DNA of 64,000 nt from Nostoc sp. 106C. Lineage in GTDB: Bacteria > Cyanobacteriota > Cyanobacteriia > Cyanobacteriales > Nostocaceae. The translations under genes and the position numbers were made by a program. This document shows, one piece after another, positions 27,625 to 37,958 of this stretch (positions are counted from its first letter, which is position 1; the number at the start of each line of letters is the position of its first letter). The notes under the pieces are model-generated. The model did no database searches, was not told where the DNA came from, and worked only from the letters and a program-made list of their open reading frames with translations. The stretch lies in assembly GCF_002154725.1 (NCBI RefSeq), contig NZ_MTAW01000119.1:1-64000 (forward strand), read 5' to 3'.

Positions 27625-28092
27625 GTTAATCACAATGCAAGCGTAAAAAGTTTTGTATACTTTTGATACTCATTACTACCAACTATGACAGGCCACTATT
27701 CATGTGTCTATCAATCTTGACTGCGTGGCTATTCCAACTCCTGACATCGGAGTGATATTTATTAAGTGAAATTACTAGGTTGCATATTTTCTGGCTTAGT
27801 TTAATATTTATTTTATAGAAAAATATCTCTTTAATATCAGATTATTAAAATTAATACTTGTCTTTTAACTAAATGAAGTGTTTCTCCTTCAGGTCGCTAC
27901 AAGGTAGGTAGCAGAATAATTAGGGATTTAAGATGTAAGGAATTGGTATAACGATCTATAGTAGCGTATTCTATCTACATACAATCCGCTTATCAGTTAC
28001 TAATTCTTAATTACCTTTTTATAAAGGTTTTCAGACATTTCCATTGGGTAATTTATTTACGTCTTGCTGTATTAGCTGAAGGAGTGTTGGCA
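27625..28092. other. AT-rich intergenic region
   Basis: About 470 AT-rich bases. Nothing recognised besides the Shine-Dalgarno sequence of the next gene at its end. Confidence 0.4.
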
Positions 28093-28377
28093 GTGAATCA
28101 AATACAATTACCTGTAGTTATCAGTTACCTACTTATCTCGTGCTATTTTTTTGGTAATTGGTTAGTGTTTTCCCTTCGTCATCCTACCTCTTCTCCAGAA
28201 GACAAATTTTTATCTTTTGTCATATTTTTGATTGCTACTATCTTCTGGCCGCTGATGATTCCCATATCTTGTTTAGAAATGCTAAAACAACGAAAAATGG
28301 AATTGAGCACAGTGATTCCTTTGCTCTTAGCAATTTTCGCTTTTAGCATCTCATACTATTTGGGGGATAGATATTAG
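28093..28377 (+). CDS. Small conserved membrane protein
   Basis: 94 residues with three hydrophobic segments (about 8-26, 37-60, 72-90). The GTG at 28093 was chosen because AAGGAG ends eight bases upstream; another GTG at 28084 lies on that site. The loop after the first helix, SLRHPTSSPEDKFLSF, is followed by IFWPLMIPISCLEML. I do not recognise a named family. It resembles short membrane proteins conserved in filamentous cyanobacteria. Confidence 0.65.
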   Translation: MNQIQLPVVISYLLISCYFFGNWLVFSLRHPTSSPEDKFLSFVIFLIATIFWPLMIPISCLEMLKQRKMELSTVIPLLLAIFAFSISYYLGDRY

Positions 28378-28742
28378 GTAAATTTGGCTTGAGCTATGAA
28401 AGATGAGTCAAGAAACAACATACTGCAAATATGTATAAGTATTGCAGTAACCGGATAAAGCTGGAATTAAAAAAAGATTAAACTACTATCTATCTTTTAA
28501 AAGCTTGTTGTATTACGAAGCAGTTTAATTAAGAGATAAAGCCCTCTAGCGTAGGCGATCGCAATTATTTTGTATTATTTCTTTATATCAATTTTAAATG
28601 AATAATATTTAAGAAAGACTAACTTAATTTATCTAAAAATAAGTTTTATATTACCTATTGTATAAAAATAAATCAACCCTTAGTATATTGACTGTCTTAG
28701 CAGTGATTGCAACAGCAAAATATCTAACATGGAGGCTAAATT
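28378..28742. other. AT-rich intergenic region
   Basis: About 365 bases, strongly AT-rich, with one HIP1-like site near 28555. It presumably contains the promoter of the membrane gene pair that follows. Nothing else recognised. Confidence 0.4.
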
Positions 28743-29123
28743 TTGGAAGCACAATGGGGATTTAATGCCTTATCTAAATTTATTCAAGTTGAGATTTGGC
28801 TATTTCTTGTAGGCTTGATGTCTTCTATTTTTTTTCTCATATTCAAAAAGAAAATAAATCTGAGAGGATTATTGTATGACAAGACAGGTAATCACAAATA
28901 TAGCCCAGAGCGATTGCAGCTATTGATATTTAGTTTGATATTCGTTGTTTACTACCTATTTGATGTTAGACATAACTTGAATTTATGCAAAACTTCCAAT
29001 ATTCCGTGTAGTCTGCCAAGAATCCGAACAGAATTTCTGTTTGCATTAGGAGGAAGTAACTTTGCTTATCTTTGGGCTAAGTTATCTTCAATTCTTAAAG
29101 AACGGAGGTCAGAGCGTGCTTAA
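28743..29123 (+). CDS. Membrane protein, first of a tandem paralogous pair
   Basis: 126 residues. A TTG start at 28743 has GGAGG seven bases upstream. Three membrane segments are visible (about 17-35, 60-75, 100-115). The block YSPERLQLLIFSLIFVVYY and the later FLFALGGSNFAYLWAKL correspond position by position to LARFQLLIFTFVISMSL and ILGLLGISSTSYVLGKAL in the next gene, so the two are paralogues. The stop overlaps the next start by eight bases, so they are translationally coupled. Function unknown. Confidence 0.7.
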   Translation: MEAQWGFNALSKFIQVEIWLFLVGLMSSIFFLIFKKKINLRGLLYDKTGNHKYSPERLQLLIFSLIFVVYYLFDVRHNLNLCKTSNIPCSLPRIRTEFLFALGGSNFAYLWAKLSSILKERRSERA

Positions 29124-29556
29124 CATTAACGATCTTTTTGTAATCCTGGCGCTGGTTATCGGTTGTGCTATTACTATTTTTGTGGCAGTTTTAGAAATAT
29201 TCATTCTCATATTTATTTGGGAAGGTACTTGGAATTACAAGCCTGATAAAAGAAGAGGAATTAATCTCGATATGTTAATTAGTGAAAGCTCAGGTGATGC
29301 AAGCCTGGCACGCTTTCAACTATTAATCTTTACCTTTGTCATTTCAATGAGTTTAGTATTGATTATTACCAGTAACAAACCACCAGCGTTTCCAACTGCT
29401 ATTCCCGATCAGATTTTGGGATTACTGGGTATCAGCAGTACTTCTTACGTACTTGGTAAAGCTTTGCAAACTCAAGTCAAAGCACCTCCAATCGAACCAC
29501 CACCGACTGAACCACCACCACTCCCACCAGAACAACACTCCGATCCTTATTCTTAG
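29116..29556 (+). CDS. Membrane protein, second of a tandem paralogous pair
   Basis: 146 residues from GTG at 29116, which has GGAGG seven bases upstream; the frame is open further upstream to 29062 but within the previous gene. Order: membrane helix (about 9-35), cytoplasmic linker with RRGINLDMLISESSGDASLA, helix (RFQLLIFTFVISMSLVLII), a Pro-rich loop, helix (LGLLGISSTSYVLGKAL), and a proline-rich tail (PPIEPPPTEPPPLPPE) likely to bind partners or span a gap. The RFQLLIFTFV and LLGIS..SYV..K blocks are widespread in small bacterial membrane proteins of unknown role. Confidence 0.75.
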   Translation: MLNINDLFVILALVIGCAITIFVAVLEIFILIFIWEGTWNYKPDKRRGINLDMLISESSGDASLARFQLLIFTFVISMSLVLIITSNKPPAFPTAIPDQILGLLGISSTSYVLGKALQTQVKAPPIEPPPTEPPPLPPEQHSDPYS

Positions 29557-29691
29557 TCTTGGCAAGTTAAATAAACCAACAATTCCTGTACTAGGCAGGA
29601 GTATCAGCCCTGAAACTAATTTTGCTAATCTGCTAGACTAACCTAAATTTGCAATTATAAAAACTAGTAGCTCAGGGCTGATAATTAATAT

Positions 29692-31362
29692 ATGAGTGAA
29701 GCCTTATTTTGTGTCGAAAATCTACGAGTTGCCTATCCTCAGCCTAGTGGAGAAGAACTTACTTGGGCAGTTGACGATGTATCTTTCACACTGCAAGCAG
29801 GTGAAAGGATGGGATTGGTAGGAGAGTCAGGTTGTGGTAAATCAACCTTAGGACGCGCTGTGATGCGATTGCTGCCATCATCTAGCCGAGTTGAGGGGCT
29901 AGTAACATTTCAAGGGCAAAAAGTATTTGATTTAACACCCCAACAGATGCGGAAATTTCGTGGGGAAGTAGTAGCGCTGATTTTCCAAGATCCGATGACA
30001 CGCCTCGATCCGTTGATGACCATTGGCAACCATTGTCTAGAAACACTTCAGGCACACTCACCAGAATTATCAGCACGACAAGCGAAAGAAAAAGCGATCG
30101 CCACTTTAGAAAAGGTGAAGATTCCTGCTAGTCGGTGGAATCAGTATCCCCATGAATTTAGCGGTGGAATGCGACAACGGGTTGCAATTGCCTTAGCTTT
30201 ACTTCTCAACCCAAAATTAATTGTTGCGGATGAACCTACCACAAGTTTAGATGTCACCGTTTCCGCCCAAATATTGCAGGAATTAACGCGGCTATGCGGT
30301 GAAGAAAACATGGGGTTGCTGTTGATTTCCCATGATTTGGCAATGGTTGCAGAGTACTGCGATCGCATTGGCGTGATGTACAAGGGCAAAATGGTAGAAA
30401 TGGGTTCTACCCAATCAGTATTTCGCCAACCTCAACATGAATACACGCGATCGCTTTTACAAGCAGCACTGCATATTCAAGCAGTAGATGAGAGTGGAGA
30501 ATTAATCCTTGCCAATGATGAACAACATAACTTAGCAAACTTCAAAGAACAATCGCCAATTTTGCGTATTACCGAACTCAAGCAGCATTACACGATAGAA
30601 CCGAATTTGATTGAACGATTATTTAAAGGGCAAAGTCAGACAATTAAAGCCGTAGATGGCATTAATTTAGAATTGTATCCTGGAGAAATTTTGGGATTAG
30701 TGGGAGAGTCAGGCTGCGGTAAAAGTACGCTTTCACGGACTATTTTGCAATTAATTCGTCCTACTGCTGGCAAAGTTGAGTTTTTGGGGCGGGAATTAAC
30801 TACTTTGTCACGTCAAGAAATTCGTTCTTCACGGCGGCAAATGCAGATGGTATTTCAAGATCCCCACGCTTGTCTCAATCCAGCAATGACAGTGGGGCAA
30901 AGTATAGGCGATCCTTTATTAATTCACAATCTTGCCGATGCTGCTAAAGCAAAACAAGAAGTATTGGGGATGTTGCAAAAAGTCGGTTTAATACCGCCGG
31001 AAGTTTATTATCAGCGCTATCCGTCAGATTTATCTGGAGGACAACAGCAACGAGTTGCGATCGCCCGTGCTTTAATTACCCGTCCTAAACTGTTAATCTG
31101 TGATGAACCCGTAAGTATGTTAGATGCTAGCGTGCAGTCGCAAGTACTCGATTTGATGTTGCAATTAAAAGAAGAATTTGAGTTGACGTATTTGTTTATT
31201 ACTCACGATCTCTGGTTAGCAAGATTTTTATGCGATCGCATTGCAGTAATGAATGGGGGCAAAATTGTGGAACTTGGCCCCACAAAACAAATTTTTGCCA
31301 ATCCTCAACACCCTTATACAAAAACTCTACTAGCTGCTGCTCCCTTACTAGCACGAGCTTAG
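29692..31362 (+). CDS. Fused dipeptide/oligopeptide-type ABC ATPase
   Basis: 556 residues: two complete nucleotide-binding domains in one chain, equivalent to DppD and DppF. Walker A motifs GESGCGKST at residues 44-52 and 338-346; signatures [12 protein letters not shown] and [12 protein letters not shown]; Walker [12 protein letters not shown] and [11 protein letters not shown]. Each half ends with the oligopeptide-transport C-terminal block ([21 protein letters not shown]). It would energise uptake or export of peptides, nickel or similar solutes with permeases encoded elsewhere; none is adjacent. Fused forms such as YejF also fit. Confidence 0.93.
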   Translation: MSEALFCVENLRVAYPQPSGEELTWAVDDVSFTLQAGERMGLVGESGCGKSTLGRAVMRLLPSSSRVEGLVTFQGQKVFDLTPQQMRKFRGEVVALIFQDPMTRLDPLMTIGNHCLETLQAHSPELSARQAKEKAIATLEKVKIPASRWNQYPHEFSGGMRQRVAIALALLLNPKLIVADEPTTSLDVTVSAQILQELTRLCGEENMGLLLISHDLAMVAEYCDRIGVMYKGKMVEMGSTQSVFRQPQHEYTRSLLQAALHIQAVDESGELILANDEQHNLANFKEQSPILRITELKQHYTIEPNLIERLFKGQSQTIKAVDGINLELYPGEILGLVGESGCGKSTLSRTILQLIRPTAGKVEFLGRELTTLSRQEIRSSRRQMQMVFQDPHACLNPAMTVGQSIGDPLLIHNLADAAKAKQEVLGMLQKVGLIPPEVYYQRYPSDLSGGQQQRVAIARALITRPKLLICDEPVSMLDASVQSQVLDLMLQLKEEFELTYLFITHDLWLARFLCDRIAVMNGGKIVELGPTKQIFANPQHPYTKTLLAAAPLLARA

Positions 31363-31732
31363 TCAATCAATTTTGAATTTGAGATAGCATGACACAATCA
31401 TCTATTTCTATTTTTACTCTGTATAAAGTTGTAGTTGTAGGGTGAGCAATGTCCACTTTATCCGAGTTTTTGTGAGTAATGCCTACCCTACAATATGTTT
31501 TACAAACTAAATCAAATTCCTATATTACTCATGCAAAGCAGAGTATCGCGATTCGCCACAACCTCTTTTCACCTCGCTTTCCTGTTCATCTGCAATCACC
31601 TGGCAGTTAAGTTGTAACAATCGTTGAATCATACTTTCTGATACAAGGATTAAAATCTTGCAGTGCATGTTGTACAGATGATTAGGTGCGCGATCGCAAA
31701 ATATTATAAGCTGATAATCTCACCTGTCCTGA
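31363..31732. other. Intergenic region with a short palindromic repeat
   Basis: About 370 bases without a gene. It contains an inverted repeat at 31435-31493 with arms TTGTAGGGT and ACCCTACAA, enclosing partly matching GAGCAATG and GTAATGCC, a small palindromic repeat of a type common in Nostoc spacers. Nothing else recognised. Confidence 0.5.
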
Positions 31733-31963
31733 CTAATGATGTAGAGCTTGAATCAGTATCTCTAAACCTGCATCTCCATAATTCAACGCCTCAGAAAGCG
31801 CCGCAACCTGCGCCTCAACCACTGAACTTTTCAATCGATTTTGTACCCCCTCAAGTCCTCCCAAAACGATACTAGTAACCGGAGGTAGTAATTCTCCACC
31901 AAGCACCGCATCATATTTTCTGGGTTGATTTGGATTATTAGACTTCTGCCTCCTGCTATAGAT
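31733..31963 (-). pseudogene. Truncated copy of the neighbouring LRR/HEAT gene
   Basis: Reads NPNQPRKYDAVLGGE..PPV..IVLGGLEGVQNRL, then VAALSEALNYGDAGLE, matching the first 65 residues of the 32102-33358 protein (NQPRNYDAVLGG, VVLGGIEGVKN, AALSEALKYGDAGLD). The position of the start codon has become AAG, while an AGGAGG sequence survives just before it, and the reading frame ends at LIQALHH where the intact copy continues with the next HEAT turn. It is a decayed partial duplication, 370 bases from the parent and on the same strand. Confidence 0.75.
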
Positions 31964-32101
31964 GCTATATTTGCGAAGCATCACGCTTATATATGTTGTA
32001 TATATTGTTATATTCGCTACTTTGATAAATTGACAAATGCTGATTTTAACTTGAGTTTATTCCCAAGTTGGAGAATAACGATGATAGCACCTATTTATAA
32101 A

Positions 32102-33358
32102 TTACTCGGCAACAGAACAATAGCGACTGTGGATGTAGCCATCCTCATCTTCTTGTTTCTGATTATTTACCAAGACACGCACATCTAAAGTTGACAACTT
32201 CTCAATTACTTCTTGAGATAAAAAGCTTTCTGACACATTGAGTATGTCAAGATAACTGATAGCCTGACAATTTAGCAATTCTTCAGCACCCGCATCACTC
32301 AACGTTCCCATTGATAGGTCAAGTACGCTGATAGAATTAATAATTGGAGAACTCACAATAGCATTGGCTATTTCATCAGTAAATTGGCTATTGCGTAACC
32401 CTAGATAAGTTAAGTTAGGAAATTTTTCTTCAAAAAGAATTGGATGTATATCTTCAATCCAACAGTCACCGCCGTAATCTTCCCTACCGAACCATAATTC
32501 CAAATGTTCTAAAGCTGGCAGATTCATCTGACAAATTTGGGCGACAGTATCTCGACTTAATCCGCCAGTTTCCACAATTAATGCTTTGAGGTGATTATGT
32601 TGCACTGGTAGACTAAATTGTAAACCGTCACCACCACGAACTTGTAAAATTTCGAGTTTGGGATAAGCTTGCAAAATCGGACTTATATCGCTTTGTTGAA
32701 TCCAAGAAATTTCGCATTCATCGCCAATAATATCGCCAAAGAAAATAGCTTTGAGATTAGTTAAATATTGTTTTGCATCAACTAAAGCTTGAACAATTTC
32801 ACTTGAATCACGTTCATATGCTTCCGCCCACAAACCCAACACTAAAGCTTCTAATTTGTGGGCGTTGGGTTCTTGCAGAAGTCTACTAAGTTGACTCGGT
32901 AAATCCTCCTCATTTTCATCATACCCGCATCTCAGGGCGTAAGCTTTGTTAGTAGGTTCGGTAATACCTATATTTGTATCGAACTCTACAACTTGCCGAT
33001 TAGCAAATTGAGTAACGTTATCCCCTTGATACTCGTTTAATCTTTCTTCCAAGTTCCAAGGTTTATATGCTTGCAAAGCTTGGATGACTTGCGGTTCCAC
33101 TCTGTGTTGCAATAGTCGATAAGCAAAACGCCGCACCAATTTTGATTCATCTTGCAACGCTTGTCTTACTACATCTAACCCTGCATCGCCATATTTTAAG
33201 GCTTCGCTAAGTGCAGCAATTCGCACTTCAATCACAGGATTTGATAAGCAATTTTTAACTCCCTCAATTCCGCCTAAAACTACTCCATACACAGGAGGCG
33301 GAGATTGTCCGCCCAGCACTGCATCATAATTTCTCGGTTGATTTTGGTTGTCTGTCAT
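32102..33358 (-). CDS. HEAT/LRR protein, STM4015-like
   Basis: 418 residues. The N-terminal 100 residues form HEAT-type helices with the cyanobacterial leader QPRNYDAVLGGQ...GVVLGGIEGVK. A leucine-rich-repeat region (about 170-400) follows, with NLKAIFFGDI, KLEILQVRGG, HLKALIVETGG, ALEHLELWFG, NLTYLGLRNSQF and ISVLDLSMGTLSDAGAEELL. The LRR part resembles the STM4015 family, whose members often occur next to other proteins of unknown use. It probably acts as a binding scaffold. A partial copy lies downstream. Confidence 0.8.
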   Translation of the reverse strand: MTDNQNQPRNYDAVLGGQSPPPVYGVVLGGIEGVKNCLSNPVIEVRIAALSEALKYGDAGLDVVRQALQDESKLVRRFAYRLLQHRVEPQVIQALQAYKPWNLEERLNEYQGDNVTQFANRQVVEFDTNIGITEPTNKAYALRCGYDENEEDLPSQLSRLLQEPNAHKLEALVLGLWAEAYERDSSEIVQALVDAKQYLTNLKAIFFGDIIGDECEISWIQQSDISPILQAYPKLEILQVRGGDGLQFSLPVQHNHLKALIVETGGLSRDTVAQICQMNLPALEHLELWFGREDYGGDCWIEDIHPILFEEKFPNLTYLGLRNSQFTDEIANAIVSSPIINSISVLDLSMGTLSDAGAEELLNCQAISYLDILNVSESFLSQEVIEKLSTLDVRVLVNNQKQEDEDGYIHSRYCSVAE

Positions 33359-33687
33359 AGCGCTTCACCTTTTAATTCTTAATTAACATTTCCAAAAATA
33401 CGTAATATTTACAGGTTAATGTGTATTTAATAACATAATAGTCGGTCAAGTGCAGACTTCAACACTTGCTGGCGTGGAATTAAGCAAGGGTATCTTGTCG
33501 AAACTAATCTTATTGTTTATAGTACAATTGTTCTATGGTGATCACAAGCTTTCTCATATAGCGATCGCTAGCTTACTACTAGCGTTCCTAATGCGCTACC
33601 CTTCACACTAAATACAACTCTGAATTTTCTTTGTTCAAGAGCGATCGCAAAACACTCCCAAACTTGGTAGAAAAATTTGCCTCTTAA
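33359..33687. other. Intergenic region
   Basis: About 330 bases holding the upstream region of the LRR gene and several HIP1-like sites (near 33560 and 33642). No gene or terminator recognised. Confidence 0.4.
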
Positions 33688-33936
33688 TTGTCTGATATTG
33701 CTGCTAACAGTCAGTTACAAGTTAAAACAAATATTCAAACAATTAAGGGTGATGTTGCTAGAGTTATCATTCGAGAAGCTCAGAAATTTGATTTAGCAGT
33801 ATTATGTTCTACTCGTTATCGCACAGCAGGTGGATTAGCTGTTAGCCATGTGAAAACCGAAGTAATTAGAGAATTGAAATGCTCAATTATGTTACTGGGA
33901 GAGCCTAACTCGCGATTAAGCAGTCAACGCAAGTAA
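33688..33936 (+). pseudogene. Tail of a cation antiporter/USP-type gene
   Basis: 82 residues with no proper start (first codon TTG, no Shine-Dalgarno). VKTNIQTIKGDVARVIIREAQ, FDLAVL and REL-KCSIMLLGEP match the C-terminal universal-stress-like domain found at the end of some cyanobacterial Na+/H+ antiporters. The membrane part is missing upstream. It is therefore a 5'-truncated remnant. Confidence 0.6.
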
Positions 33937-34148
33937 GAACAAGCCTTGAGTACCAAGTGCTGAGTATTTAATTTGTATTACCAATTCATAGGTCTGGTAA
34001 ATTGCGATCGCTTTTGGCTCAGTTGATGAGGCAAATTTAGTAGCAAAGTAAACGGCAGCAGCCTACAAAATATTAATAGGTAGTCAGAAGCAAGGTGGAG
34101 TGGTTTCTGACTAGCTGAAAAAAAAGTGAATTTTTCTAATTAAAGAAC

Positions 34149-34511
<363 letters not shown>

Positions 34512-34630
34512 CTAAGAGCATTCAGTTGAACTTTGAGGTGCTGGCACTATAGCATTAACTTGCTATTGTGATTTAATCCTACAGTAAATCATTTTGGTCA
34601 TCGAATAACTTGTTGCAAGATAGCTCACTT

Positions 34631-35452
34631 TTAGCTTTGACAGACTATTTCTTTTTTCCTGCCCTGATAAGTAAGTTGTCCATGCGAAACCGCAGTATCA
34701 AGATGAAAGCTAAAGTTAGCCACACCTATACCTTTGGAGCCAACTACTTCTAAAGTAAATTCCCCGCTATGACCCGAACTACCTGAATCATATATAACAT
34801 AGTTTCTACCTTGGGTCGGTGCAGCATATTTCACGGTGCCTACTCGCTTTATAATAGGCTGACAAGTTTTGATTGTGTCCACAACTGAGTTGTAGTTGTT
34901 AAATTCTTTGTATGCCCATTCCTGTCGAACAACAGACCCAGCCTTTACACCAGGAAAACTGCTGTTGTGAACCCAGATAACAGTTAAGGCAAGTAGAGCA
35001 ACTAGAGACGGGATTAAGGTTCTAAATAATAACACTCCCTGATGGGAATTAGATTTTGGGCGTGGTAATTTACAAGCAATACGAATGCCTAAAATAGATA
35101 GCACAACCGAAACAGGCAAGATAACAAAGGGTGAAATAAATTGGTATGACTTCTGGGTTAGTAAATTGATAGAGAGGGGTAAGCTACCAACTAGCAAACC
35201 GATGATGCCACCTAACACCAGAAACGATGGCTCAATTTCTAATTGGGAAGACATCTGCTGAAACACAACAGCCGCCGTAGACATCCCAAGAAGATATAAT
35301 GCTAGACCGATAATGGTTTCTAAATAAAACCACCCAGTAATGCTCATTTCACGATAGTTGAGGAAATAAATATTGGCAGGCGTAAACAAACCAATATATG
35401 CAGTTAGAATCCCTACCGACACAACCACTAGCGAAACGGCATTCTTTTTCAC
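34631..35452 (-). CDS. Membrane protein with Coa1-like C-terminal domain
   Basis: 273 residues starting at GTG (35452). Four hydrophobic segments lie in the first 155 residues (about 8-27, 42-62, 78-97, 105-128) with another near 150-165, followed by an extracytoplasmic domain (about 170-273). In that domain GTVKYAAPTQGRNYVIYD and SGHSGEFTLEVVGSKGIGVA recall the Coa1/cytochrome-oxidase-assembly-like fold, but this match is tentative. Function unknown. Confidence 0.6.
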   Translation of the reverse strand: MKKNAVSLVVVSVGILTAYIGLFTPANIYFLNYREMSITGWFYLETIIGLALYLLGMSTAAVVFQQMSSQLEIEPSFLVLGGIIGLLVGSLPLSINLLTQKSYQFISPFVILPVSVVLSILGIRIACKLPRPKSNSHQGVLLFRTLIPSLVALLALTVIWVHNSSFPGVKAGSVVRQEWAYKEFNNYNSVVDTIKTCQPIIKRVGTVKYAAPTQGRNYVIYDSGSSGHSGEFTLEVVGSKGIGVANFSFHLDTAVSHGQLTYQGRKKEIVCQS

Positions 35453-35559
35453 CTACCTAGCGCTTCTTTGAAAAAATAGTTTTTCTGAATACACCTTTAT
35501 CCTGATGTTTTACAGAATTTAACTCCATCTTTACCATCAGAGGATGCGCGATCACCGTC

Positions 35560-35678
35560 TTATGTTGCTGATGCTGCAATTTACAGAAAAATTGACTTCT
35601 TTGCCTCAATAGTAGCAATGCCCTTGCTGCACTGGGTAATGACATTATTTGTTCTGTTAATTGTTCAAGAGATAGCAT
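35560..35678 (-). pseudogene. Antitoxin remnant (addiction-module family)
   Basis: From the ATG at 35678 the frame reads MLSLEQLTEQIMSLPSAARA followed by LLLLRQ. The first part matches the N-terminal helix pair of short antitoxins of the type LEQLTEEIMSLPSASRALLADKLV. After RALL the family sequence is lost, consistent with a frameshift, and no toxin follows. A longer frame covers 35457-35723 but its flanks look random. Confidence 0.45.
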
Positions 35679-35756
35679 AGTTTCACAATTTCCTTGATTG
35701 GAACACCAAACTGTTGGTTCCAATAGGTTGAGTTGAGGTAAGAAACACGACTTTGA

Positions 35757-36275
35757 TTAGCTTCTTCTCAAACTCCACTTTTGATAAGCATTAGCCATTT
35801 CCTGTGCAGCTAATTCTGGTACTACACCACCTACACCCGTAGCAAGGCCTGGACAAAACACTTTTTTAACTATCTGAGAATAACGGGATGCAGTATTCAA
35901 AACAGCAATCATTGCATAGAAACTATTGTAGGTTGGTACCGATTCTGGTGTCAGCATTGTGGATACACAAATCATGTAAGGAATTAGTGCATTATCTGTA
36001 GGAATTAAAACGCTAGCCCCAACTGGTAAATAACCTTCACCTCTACTCTTGATTGCTTCTTGTAAGCGTGTTTGCGGAGTCATCCCAAAAAACTCTGTAT
36101 ACAGTAGGTCAATTCCACCATCCATGAAGCCATAACTATTAGTTGGAGAAACAATAGTATTCTCGGCTATTTCAAGAATATTGCCATGTTTGATACGAAC
36201 ACCATCAAAATTTGTGAAAGCTTTCTTCCACGCTTCAACTAATGTGAGGTTAATGTCAACTAGCCATAATTCCAT
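35757..36275 (-). CDS. Macro-domain protein
   Basis: 172 residues forming one macro domain. The ADP-ribose-binding loops are visible: NTIVSPTNSYGFMDGGIDLLY (about 39-60; here split as VSPTNSYGFMDGG) and the later VFCPGLATGVGGVVPELAA. Such domains bind or hydrolyse ADP-ribose derivatives, and this subtype is often called phage tail-like or TARG1/DarG-like. The Gly-rich second loop is intact. It is flanked by an antitoxin remnant and a truncated toxin, so an old defence or TA neighbourhood is possible. Confidence 0.82.
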   Translation of the reverse strand: MELWLVDINLTLVEAWKKAFTNFDGVRIKHGNILEIAENTIVSPTNSYGFMDGGIDLLYTEFFGMTPQTRLQEAIKSRGEGYLPVGASVLIPTDNALIPYMICVSTMLTPESVPTYNSFYAMIAVLNTASRYSQIVKKVFCPGLATGVGGVVPELAAQEMANAYQKWSLRRS

Positions 36276-36277
36276 GC

Positions 36278-36383
36278 TATTAAACCAACGTCTTGAACTC
36301 TGACAATATCAAGATTTGGGTTACGTTGCAGCAAGCCTCTGACGATGTTGCGCTCGAGGTTCAGCTACAATCGCTAATTTCAT
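36278..36383 (-). pseudogene. DUF5615 PIN-like toxin remnant
   Basis: On the minus strand an ATG at 36383 starts MKLAIVAE; after a loss of two bases the frame continues as NLERNIVRGLLQRNPNLDIV and RVQDVGL. This is the N-terminal part of DUF5615 PIN-like toxins (family text: ADENF..NIVRGLLRR.PNLDIVRVQDVGL). The gene is cut off by the macro-domain gene three bases further on. No antitoxin partner (DUF433 type) is next to it. Confidence 0.65.
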
Positions 36384-36452
36384 AAAAAATATCAATATAT
36401 ATTGTTCAATTGTAGTATTTCAGAGTATTTAGTACGCGATCGCTTGCTTTCA

Positions 36453-36495
36453 TGACTAGTAAATGATTTTATCTTTGCAGGCGATCGCGTTTTAC
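36453..36495. repeat. 43-bp copy of an internal miaB segment
   Basis: This stretch, beginning three bases after the miaB stop, matches 36737-36779 inside miaB in 38 of 43 positions, including the HIP1 octamer. It looks like a short local duplication at the gene's 3' end. Confidence 0.7.
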
Positions 36496-36497
36496 GA

Positions 36498-37862
36498 TTA
36501 GACAGGCATTGGTTCTCGGACTTGGATTGGTTCTCCAGTCAAACTAAAAGCACGAACTTCCGTAATTTTAACTTTTACCAATTGCCCTTTAAGTTCCTTG
36601 ATATCGCCAGTGAAGAAAGTCAGACGATTACCGCCAGTGCGTCCCATTACTTGAGTTGGATCTTTGGGGTTTTGGTCTTCTACTAACACTTCCTCAATAC
36701 GTCCAAAATAACGTTGCGATCGCTCAGCTGCTTTAATGCCTACTAAATGATTTAATCTTTGTAGGCGATCGCTTTTTACTTCTTCACTCAGTTGATTTTC
36801 CCACAAAGCAGCTGGTGTTCCTGGACGTGGGGAATATGCGGCTGTATTCAATTGGTCAAAGCCAATATCCTCTACTAATTTCAAGGTATTTTCAAACTGT
36901 TCTTCTGTCTCCCCAGGAAAACCCACGATCGCATCTGCACTAATTGACGCATCTGGCATATAACGGCGAATTGTGTCAATTATGCGACGGTATTTCTCAT
37001 GGGTATAACCTCGTGACATTGCTTTTAACAATTCGTTATCCCCAGATTGAAAAGGAATGTGAAAGTGTTCGCAAACCTTGGGCAATTCCGCACAAGCTTT
37101 AATCAGACGCTCAGTAAAATAGCGGGGATGACTAGTAGCAAAGCGTAGTCTTTCAATTCCTGCGACATCATGCACGTAATATAGTAAATCTGTGAACGTA
37201 TGCAGATGACGCCCTTCTGGTGTCACTCCCGGTAAATCACGACCATAAGCGTCAATATTTTGACCAAGTAGAGTAATTTCCTTGTAACCTTGCTTTCCTA
37301 GTTCTGCCATTTCGGCGCGAATCGCTTCCGGTGTCCGGGATTGTTCTACACCACGCACATTAGGAACTACGCAATAAGTGCAGCGTTCGTTACAGCCGTA
37401 AATCACGTTCACCCACGCCGTAACTTTGCTATCCCGTCGCGGCTGAGTAATATCTTCCATAATGTGAACTGGCTCGGTAGCCACAACTTGATTGCCTTCA
37501 AATACCGATTCCAGCAAATCTTTGAGACGGTTGGCGTGTTGCGGCCCCATCACTAAATCTAATTCTGGGACGCGGCGCAATAGACTCTCGCCTTCCTGTT
37601 GGGCAACGCAACCAGCAACAATCAATGTTAAATCAGGTTGCTCGTGTTTGCGCTTCGCCTGTCTACCCAGGTAAGAATATACTTTTTGCTCGGCATTATC
37701 CCGAATCGTGCAGGTATTGTAGAGAATGACATCTGCATGATTCGGGTCTTCGGAAAACTCAAAGCCCATCTCTTCTAAAATGCCAGCCATGCGCTCTGAG
37801 TCGGCTTTATTCATTTGACAACCAAAAGTAGTGATGTGATAGCGGCGTTTAGAAGTGGTCAT
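36498..37862 (-). CDS. miaB: tRNA methylthiotransferase MiaB
   Basis: Radical-SAM enzyme that adds the 2-methylthio group to N6-isopentenyladenosine-37 of tRNAs. 454 residues, the normal length. Order: UPF0004 domain with the auxiliary-cluster cysteines in [23 protein letters not shown] and [10 protein letters not shown]; radical-SAM domain with CNERCTYC (about 157-164) and [19 protein letters not shown]-terminal TRAM RNA-binding domain (about 380-450). The gene is monocistronic. A 43-base duplication of part of it follows the stop. Confidence 0.97.
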   Translation of the reverse strand: MTTSKRRYHITTFGCQMNKADSERMAGILEEMGFEFSEDPNHADVILYNTCTIRDNAEQKVYSYLGRQAKRKHEQPDLTLIVAGCVAQQEGESLLRRVPELDLVMGPQHANRLKDLLESVFEGNQVVATEPVHIMEDITQPRRDSKVTAWVNVIYGCNERCTYCVVPNVRGVEQSRTPEAIRAEMAELGKQGYKEITLLGQNIDAYGRDLPGVTPEGRHLHTFTDLLYYVHDVAGIERLRFATSHPRYFTERLIKACAELPKVCEHFHIPFQSGDNELLKAMSRGYTHEKYRRIIDTIRRYMPDASISADAIVGFPGETEEQFENTLKLVEDIGFDQLNTAAYSPRPGTPAALWENQLSEEVKSDRLQRLNHLVGIKAAERSQRYFGRIEEVLVEDQNPKDPTQVMGRTGGNRLTFFTGDIKELKGQLVKVKITEVRAFSLTGEPIQVREPMPV

Positions 37863-37958
37863 GGGGAATTATGCTTAATCAGCGTAAGTTATATAAGCTT
37901 TATTTCTATTCTATTAAAGTATAGAAAAGTCCACCCGAAGCAGGAGGCGATCGCACCA

